Shown here in pieces: positions 57,885-64,000 of a DNA stretch of 64,000 bases. Both the position numbers and the translations under genes were made by a program. The DNA is from Meghimatium bilineatum. Its lineage: Eukaryota; Mollusca; Gastropoda; Stylommatophora; Philomycidae. The stretch spans positions 64,447,349-64,511,348 of the forward strand of contig CM067322.1 in NCBI GenBank assembly GCA_034231615.1, written 5' to 3'. Each line of letters begins with the position of its first letter. The stretch's first letter is position 1. The notes under the pieces are model-generated. The model made no database searches and was not told the origin of the DNA. It worked only from the letters and a program-made list of their open reading frames with translations.

Positions 57885-58480
57885 CGTCTTTACGTATTGT
57901 TACTAAAATATACTCCGATACGGCTTGCTGTGTAAGAACAGAAAGTGGCTTTTCCAGCTGGTTCCCAGTAACAAAGGAAGTAAAACAATGGTGTGTTTTG
58001 TCCCCAGTACTGTTTTGCATCGCGATTGACTGGGTGATGAGGAAATGCACAGACCAAAAACAACTAGGAATCAAATGGGTAAACAACAAGACCCTGGAAG
58101 ATCTAAGATCTAACCTTCGCAGATGGTATTGCTCTCCTGAGTTCAACACACCAAGATTTCCAAGAAAAAAAAGACTCACATTTTTTGCACAACAGATAGG
58201 CAATAAACACACATAAAACGAAAATCATGAACTTTACCGGCCTGACAGAATCAATTAAACAAGATAATAATATACTAGACCACGTTTCAAATTTCGTATA
58301 TTTGGGAAGCAAGATAACAACAGACGGGGATACCAAATCAGAAATCAAGACTCGAATCGCTCTCGCCTCCAATGCCTTTAACAAACTCTCAAACATCTGG
58401 GGATCGAAGATCGCAAGTAAACACATCAAACTGCGACTATTCAATGCAAGTGTGATTCCATCATCGACATATGGCTGAAG
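57885..58480 (+). mobile_element. LINE reverse transcriptase, 5' part of an R2-interrupted copy
   Basis: Plus text (shifting frames): TACCVRTESGFSSWFPVTKE, VKQWCVLSPVLFCIAIDWVM, RKCTDQKQLGIKWVN and TLEDL, then a broken YADD region and, in frame 58227-58478, NFTGLTESIKQDNNILDHVS, NFVYLGSKITTDGDTKSEIK, RIALASNAFNKLSNIWGSK and LFNASVIPSSTYG. It stops at the R2 copy starting about 58476. It is the best representative of the group also seen at 3771-4345. Confidence 0.9.
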
Positions 58481-58612
58481 TCGGATGTGTCAGGCGGAAA
58501 GGCGCAGATATCGCAGCAATGCTGTAAACCATAATGCAACGCATACCGTTCTTCGGACTACATCCTGCTAATCTGCAGGAGTTTGAGAACGAACGCAGAA
58601 TAAGAAGAAATC
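58476..58612 (-). repeat. R2 copy interrupting a LINE
   Basis: GGCTGAAGTCGGATGTGTCA, GGCGCAGATATCGCAGCAAT, TTCGGACTACATCCTGCTAA and GAGAACGAACGCAGAATAAG, an almost consensus R2. The LINE text stops at TYG just before and resumes about 40 bases after it. Confidence 0.85.
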
Positions 58613-58639
58613 AAACGACATACTAATAGAAGAGACAAA

Positions 58640-58930
58640 ACAAGAATAGGTGACGAACACCATCAGAAAAAGCCGCTGGACATACATCGGTATGGTACTT
58701 GAAATGAAGGAAGACCGAATTCCACGACAACTCTTCATGTGGACACCAGACTGTCAAAGAAAACAGGGAAGACCAAAAACAACGCTCAGAAGAACATTTA
58801 TGAATGAATTAAAATCAATAGGCATAAATGCACAAGACCTGCAATCCCTAGCAACTGACCACCAGGCATGGAGAACTATGACATCCGCCCTATGTGCCAA
58901 ATTTGACAAAAGAGGAACTGACTGACTAAA
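58640..58930 (+). mobile_element. LINE C-terminus, 3' part of the R2-interrupted copy
   Basis: NTIRKSRWTYIGMVLEMKED, PRQLFMWTPDCQRKQGRPKT, TLRRTFMNELKSIGINAQDL, WRTMTSALCAKFDKRGTD, stop. It is the intact counterpart of the ending at 3771-4190. The segment between TYG and NTIRKSR in that relative (about 60 codons including NKCLRR) is missing here, so the R2 junction includes a deletion. Confidence 0.9.
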
Positions 58931-59094
58931 ATATATCTGCTACCGCATGTCACCTGGTTTGTTATGTACCATTTTATTGGTTAGATTAGGTGTGGCCGAC
59001 CTTTTTAGACTAGTGGGTTGATCGTCCGGAACCGTTCATAACCTCTAGGGTTCATAACTTATCAACAATTTAGCGAGGTAGGTCGTATGAATAA

Positions 59095-59505
59095 AGTATA
59101 ACAATTGTTGACACGGGGGAGGGGGTTAGACTACAGTTCATTCAACTTACTCAATAAGTACTCCTAAAATTCTACACCAAATAATTAGAAACTTTTTGAA
59201 TTTAAAGAATTCTTTAAAAGTTAAAAAATCTTCTAGTTTTATTTTGTAAATTATCTGTAATCAGAATTTGGAAGGGGAGGGGGGAAGGAGGAGCTTGGGG
59301 GGAGGGTTCATTTATTGTCATAATTAATCACGAAGTAGGATGAGGAATTTTTGACAGTATTTTGGCTATTTATTAGAATTTTCTGGCTATTTATTAGAAA
59401 TTTTTGTCTTATTCTGAATTCTTGTCAGTTGTTGACAAAGAGTGAGGGAGGTGTTCTAAAATTGACAAACAATTGTTGATGTAATTTATGGACAGTCTCT
59501 ACTCT
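59095..59505. repeat. R1-like G-run repeat region
   Basis: G-rich blocks at 59115-59127 and 59272-59307 alternate with TTGACA and ATTTATTAGAA blocks and end in GTTGATGTAATTTATGGACA at about 59475-59494. Best match to 1055-1187. Confidence 0.5.
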
Positions 59506-59509
59506 CTCA

Positions 59510-60265
59510 GTCTGCAGACCATTTTAGTATTACTTCAATGATCAAGTGACTTGCTACGATTAAAGACAAAGTTGTTGTCATCTCTTGTTCTCACCATCAG
59601 TGTTGCTGACATGACAGATACTGTTTCCTCACTTGTAAGTTAGTTCTGAACACACGTCAAACTCTCGTTCTCACTATTTCTCTTCTTGGCTTACACCTCC
59701 GCAACCATATCGTGTGATTTTCAATTTCGTGAGATCAAGGGCCAGAACATTTAATAATATAAACAAGCCTGGAGGGCAAAGCAATGATCATGTACTCTCC
59801 TTTACTCTTCTTTACTTCTGACTAAAGTTCCCGCTCGATCTGTCTAAATTTATATTATTGTCTCCTGCAGGCGATGTCGTATTGTCTTTGCACTATTCTA
59901 TGATATATTTGTTCTGTATAAAATCAATATTAAACATTGTTTAGCGCGTGTTCCAGCGATTACAATCGTTTTTAGAGCATTAGTAATAATGAAATAAAGG
60001 GCTTTATCTCACATGTCATAGCAATTAACCGACAATGGCATGCATCATCTTTGGAGTGGGTCAACGGTTGGATAGGTCAATGCGTTCAATGGTTTTTTTC
60101 CCCAAACATATTCGATTATTGGTTATAAGTTATTGATTATGTACCGAAAGTACTACTCTACGGGCAGATCCATTGATGCACAGTCTCCCCTAGCATATGA
60201 CGAAGAGTATGCATACTGATAGTTAATGGGACCAGCTGGTTTTATATTTTTATTTCTCATCCTTG
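59510..60265. other. Stretch without recognised features
   Basis: No gene, splice pattern or shared repeat noticed. Confidence 0.4.
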
Positions 60266-60269
60266 CAGG

Positions 60270-60735
60270 TGTCCTGTTCTACTATTACCACACTTAATAC
60301 TGATTTTTTCAACTTTTAGCCTCCATGTTTCATCAAACGTGGTATCCACATCAATCAGGCGCTCATGAAGCTGTTTCAGTACATCCCCTATATCCATTTG
60401 TTAACCCTCCTTTTGGTGCATGGCTGCCAGTCTGTCTGCTCACTCATTACTGCGAATACCGGCGTGTCCTGGTCAGTAAATCCATGTAATGTCCTGGAGG
60501 TTGGATGTATTGTGTTGAAATTTGTCTCAGTATGGACATGAAATCTGACACGATGACTGCCTTAGTCATTGAGAGTATAGAGATCCATTTGACGGCAGCA
60601 GTGGCAGCCTGTACTTCCATTCTCATACTGGATGTAGCTGTTTCTTATGCTGTCCTCTTCTCGGTAAAAAAAAACTGTACCACGATACCTGGCTGTGAGG
60701 TCAGTGATTCACACATACCGGTATTAAAATATTAA
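60270..60735 (-). mobile_element. LINE RNase H domain fossil (minus)
   Basis: Minus text: LQPGIVVQFFF-type start, RMEVQAATAAVKWISILSMT, KAVIVSDFMSILRQIST, then CPGH-like region degraded to TDQDTPVFAV and SEQTDWQP (for S-ERADRLA), and DVLKQLHERLIDVDTTFDET, WRLKVEKI. The ME-A-T-A...SD-MS-LR order is that of the RNase H in the plus-strand LINE at 20305-21420. Frame changes and stops throughout. Confidence 0.7.
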
Positions 60736-60744
60736 TAAGCAATC

Positions 60745-61355
60745 ATAAAAGTTGTTTGACAATTCAGTGGTTTCACGCATTTTCTAGTTAGTGACTTGTC
60801 ATTGATTAATTTACTTGTCAGATTATCATCATTGATTGGTTGACATGTCAGATAATCGACATTGCTCGTTAGCACACTTCCATAGGTGATGTGACCACTC
60901 TTCAGTATATCCTTCAGCATTTCCTAATATGTATTGGTTGATACAAGTATCATTTCTTCTGATTCATATATCCCAATCGTTTCTAATAATTCACATCGTC
61001 ACTTACAATTCTTGAATTCTGGTTATATGCACAGAATTAAAAAACACAATACGCATCCTATAACTGGTCTAATTGTAATCTTGCATTTAAAATATCAACA
61101 GGAACCGTCTCCTAAGAACCTGAGTTCTGCCACATAATTTAAAGTAAATCTCTTTACCTGAAACTTTGTCATTGATTTCCGCTACTGTCGGTATTGATTG
61201 TCTGACTAGACCTTTCTAAGCACAGTCATATAATTATCACGAAAAAAAGTCATTTATGAGACATTTTGTCTTCAGGTATTTTATGAACCTGGTCAACGCC
61301 AGCGTCGCCAATGTCATTAGGTTGTTCTGAAAGTACCAGTTCCTAAAAGCAGTGT
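60745..61355. other. Stretch without recognised features
   Basis: Small ACATGTCAGATTATC-like repetitions near 60790-60870; otherwise plain AT-rich DNA. Confidence 0.35.
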
Positions 61356-61361
61356 TATATA

Positions 61362-61800
61362 CCAGGGGTGGTCGAAAAGTTGTGCACTTTAGGGTGAATA
61401 TATCCAGACACTTAACTGAAAATTTGTGTTAACTTTAGTCGTTATATATGTGTTCACCTGCCAAAGCGGTGCACTTTTCCGCATTCTTCTTGTTTGGAAA
61501 CGGGAGGAAGGCACGCAGTGCTAAATCATGTGAGTAAGGTGGATAGGGCATGATGTCATAACCGCACTGCTGGGCAAAGACAATGTAGTCATGAGTTGCA
61601 TGAGTCGTGATTGGCATGAGAAGAAAGGAAGCCCACCTGGCGGACATCTTTGACATGTGAAGCTGTTCATGCAAAATCTTGAACGAGCAAGCCATCAACG
61701 CGTGGGAATTATCAAGAAATAATGAGACTTGCTCAAGAAATGATACACGCCTGTCTTTACGATTTCTTAGTAAAGTGCAACAATTTTAGACTACCCTTCG
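61362..61800 (-). mobile_element. Internally deleted mariner-type element (439 bp)
   Basis: Inverted ends CCAGGGGTGGTCGAAAAGTT (61362 on) and, in reverse, CGAAGGGTAGTCTAAAATTG (61800 back), both continuing to GCACTTTA, give about 30-base terminal repeats. The minus frame 61435-61698 (87 codons) begins with LHEQLHMSKMSARW, the N-terminal-domain end of mariner transposases, and passes straight into HDYIVFAQQCGYDIMPYPPY and SHDLALRAFLPFP, the region of the last catalytic Asp. Everything between is missing, so the frame is a fusion across an internal deletion. It cannot be an active transposase. TA flanks the left end. Confidence 0.85.
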
Positions 61801-61804
61801 AATA

Positions 61805-63080
61805 TTGAAGTAACATATTTTTGGGACATAAATCAGAGGCGATATAATTTAGCGCCATCAAAATGTGTATTATTCTGAGGCATTTTAAAAAAGACTTATA
61901 TTTTCATTGAAAAGTACCTACTTAAGGCAAGGTACACCCTTATTCAATCACAGAAGTGAGTTCAACTTGATTATAATAGCCTTCCAGTGCAGGGAATGAT
62001 AACAACAGTTACAGTCTGGTAAAGATGCATCTATTTCATGTGGTAGCGTAGCAGCAATATACGTCAAAATGATTGAATATGATTAAATATCTTGTAGGAC
62101 AGACATTGTAGCAGCAAGACAAACCACCTGTCTACATTTGCGTGTTGTGTTTTTAAATATATCTACAGCAAGCGCACACAAATGTAGTTATTTACTTTAA
62201 ACAGTACAGAAAGGTAATGTTAGATTTCTTATTTGTTAGTTATCTCTTTTTCACGCCAAAATGCTTAGCTTACGTATATCTTAAGAGCGGAAACATTTAT
62301 TGGCTGCTCAAAAACCAACCTTTGACCTTTTAATACCAATTGTAGTGTGCTTTCAGACGCTGGCTTCAGACCAATCATAGGCTTATAAATAATTTATGAT
62401 GATGTTAGTTCTCATTACTGAAAACGTACATTTTCTATGTGTACTGAACATTTTCGCAGGAAAGAAGAACAGGCGCCTGGAGCTGCATTACAAGATTAAA
62501 TAAGGTATGTTTTTTAAAAATAGTTAATGTTTTTGTAGGTCTGTAGATACGTGTTTCGGTGGAAAACAAATAGTGGGTGGGGGGAATCGAGGGGGGAAAG
62601 AAGCTATCTGCGTTCTAAAAAAAAGTCCCTTGGCGTTTCCGCTCTAAATATTCACGCTATGCCATTGATGTGATGTGTGTAGATTACTGAACAGTCCAAT
62701 TGAGATACATATAGTCATGGTTGCATATATGTGTGTTTGTTGTTCTAACTTTTTGGGAAGCACGTTTTTCTGCTTCTGAAATATGATACTTATCGACGAT
62801 GCGAGCATTTTTACTGCTGTTCATCGCCACATTGGGCGATTATAAGGGACGGATTTCCTGGAATGACGCCGATGTTGAAGAACTTCAGAGACACTGTGAC
62901 GAAGACCTCGAAACGGTTCTTCTATTTGCCGCTCATTATTTTGCCCTTACATAAAAAAGTTAGATAGTAGGTGGCTAGTTAACTGTCGTATCACCATTAA
63001 TGCATTCCAGGAATGTTAATATGTGCCATCGATCTACTCAGGAGTGTATCCACCACTACACGATGACTGACAGTTCCAGT
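61805..63080. other. Stretch without recognised features
   Basis: A G-run lies near 62575-62597. GACGAAGACCTCGAAACGG at about 62898-62916 has the flavour of Penelope-like 3' ends (AAGACCT...GAAACG) but has no support beyond that. Confidence 0.35.
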
Positions 63081-63084
63081 TTCT

Positions 63085-63362
63085 TCTTCTTCTTCTTCTG
63101 CGTTCGTTCTCAAGCTCCTGCAGATTAGCAGGATGTAGTTCGGAGAACGGAATGCGTTGTGTCATGGTTTACAGCATTGCTGCGATATCTGCGTCGTTCG
63201 GCCTGACATATCCGACTTCAGCATGGCTTTGAGTCACTTACCCTATTAGGGATGGGGCAGCCAACTACATCCCATAACCTCCTTGGTCGCCTTTTACAAC
63301 AAGCGTGGAAGGTAAACAGCGTTGTTATTCTTTGCTCCCCTTTCGGGCCCTGGCATCACACG
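63085..63362 (+). repeat. R2 dispersed repeat, longest copy (plus)
   Basis: (TTC)n TGCGTTCGTTCTCAAGCTCC, GCAGGATGTAGTTCGGAGAA, TTTACAGCATTGCTGCGATA, CATATCCGACTTCAGCATGG, CTATTAGGGATGGGGCAG, GTCGCCTTTTACAACAAGC, GTTGTTATTCTTTGCTCCCC and CGGGCCCTGGCATCACACGG. About 278 bases and non-coding. This copy defines the family because both halves are joined. Confidence 0.85.
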
Positions 63363-63397
63363 GGCGACAGTTCCAGTTATTCGTTGATTGACAAACA

Positions 63398-63673
63398 TTA
63401 TGTAAAGTCCACAGTAGAGTTATGTTTTTGAAATGCCAAATTTGTGAAGAGTAGTTCCTTTACTCTGGACATAGAAAAGGAATAAGAAACGACAATAATT
63501 TCATATGTCCGTGTTGTTTCGCGTAAGACGTTCAAAATGTCTGTCAAAGACCGACTGACTATCTTCACTGGCAACACTTGCTTAAAAACCGATAGCGCCA
63601 TTCCACGATCTTTCCAGAGCATGATCCCCGGTGATCCACCGCAGTAATGTTTATTTGAAACAACGAATAACAA
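63398..63673 (-). other. Anonymous 91-codon open frame behind a tRNA-like head
   Basis: The frame reads non-repetitive text (CGGSPGIMLWKDRGMALSVF, KQVLPVKIVSRSLTDILNVL, RVKELLFTNLAFQKHN). I do not recognise it. It directly follows, on the same strand, the tRNA-like segment at 63675-63745, so it may be the body of a SINE and not a gene. Confidence 0.3.
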
Positions 63674-63674
63674 G

Positions 63675-63745
63675 TGGACTCGAAACCTTGGTACTATGGT
63701 AGGAGGACGAATGCCTTAGCATTACACTACTGCGGCCGTCGTCCT
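63675..63745 (-). mobile_element. tRNA-like segment (SINE head candidate)
   Basis: Minus strand: GACGGCCGCAGTAGTGTAAT with GCTAAGGCATTCG as A-box region and CCAAGGTTTCGAGTCCAC as B-box, 40 bases apart as in tRNA promoters. I cannot fold a full acceptor stem, so a functional tRNA gene is unlikely. Confidence 0.5.
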
Positions 63746-63754
63746 GATCGAGAA

Positions 63755-64000
63755 CGAACATAAAACGGCATGTAATAAACAATTTATATGTGCAAACATT
63801 TCACAACAGCTTAAATGCCTATCCATATTAAAATGGATTTAAAGCTTCGCCCTTATCTAAACAGCGAGAAATTGCCATTTTTTTCCAGACGCTAAATTTT
63901 CTGCAATGTCACGCACCTGCAGTAATTTCTAAACACATTATTTCACACTGAGTAATTTAGTGATCCATCACTTTATGACTTCATTATCGGCTTTCCACTT
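63755..64000. other. Unannotated right edge
   Basis: Nothing recognised. Confidence 0.4.

Overview
This 64-kb window is AT-rich, intron- and intergenic-type DNA from an animal nuclear genome. There is no bacterial or viral gene order, no operon, and no long intact open frame. What can be read is mostly dead transposable elements and tandem arrays. The repeat mix (many 5'-truncated LINE ends, Penelope-like and mariner remnants, tRNA-headed SINEs, very long TA and TG microsatellites) suggests an invertebrate, perhaps a mollusc or other lophotrochozoan. That placement is an impression from the repeat types and is not proven.

The only host gene I can support is on the minus strand: two consecutive coding exons at 32646-32765 and 31070-31276, both phase 0/0 with good splice sites. 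Together they encode most of a type-I C2 domain that appears to lack the calcium-binding aspartates. The intron between them holds a same-strand LINE fragment and a TA microsatellite close to the splice donor. Two similar direct repeats (30603-30795 and 33796-33985) bracket both exons. The rest of this gene must lie outside the window or in exons I could not recognise.

Layout. 0-2.6 kb: a 40-bp minisatellite, a LINE end, an R2 repeat and an antisense LINE end. 3.7-4.9 kb: two LINE ends. 5.9-7.1 kb: a Penelope-like GIY-YIG fossil between 75-bp inverted repeats. 8.7-10.0 kb: the first of three copies of a GC-richer 1.25-kb repeat (R3; others at 41.2 and 52.25 kb). 10.9-11.5 kb: a DDE transposase fossil. 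12.9-15.95 kb: two large minisatellites. 16.1-21.4 kb: SINEs and three LINE reverse-transcriptase fossils. 22-30 kb: LINE ends, a SINE and short tandem duplications. 30.6-34 kb: the C2 exons and surrounding repeats. 34-38.2 kb: LINE ends, a SINE and 69-bp and 49-bp arrays. 40-45 kb: foldback repeats, R3, LINE ends and a 1.1-kb inverted-repeat unit enclosing two minisatellites. 45.6-52 kb: more LINEs, long TG and TA tracts and a 54-bp perfect inverted repeat. 52-64 kb: R3, SINEs, LINEs, an internally deleted mariner and R2 copies.

The elements appear to be related through their tails. One set of LINE ends finishes in (GAA)n and another in (GAT)n. The non-coding repeats R2 and R3 end in nearly the same (GAA)n-adjacent sequence, which suggests they borrow the LINE machinery. 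I found no convincing new biochemical system; the most informative material is this TE ecology and the C2 gene fragment. R1-R4, SINE-A, SINE-B and the group names are labels made up for this answer, not database names.
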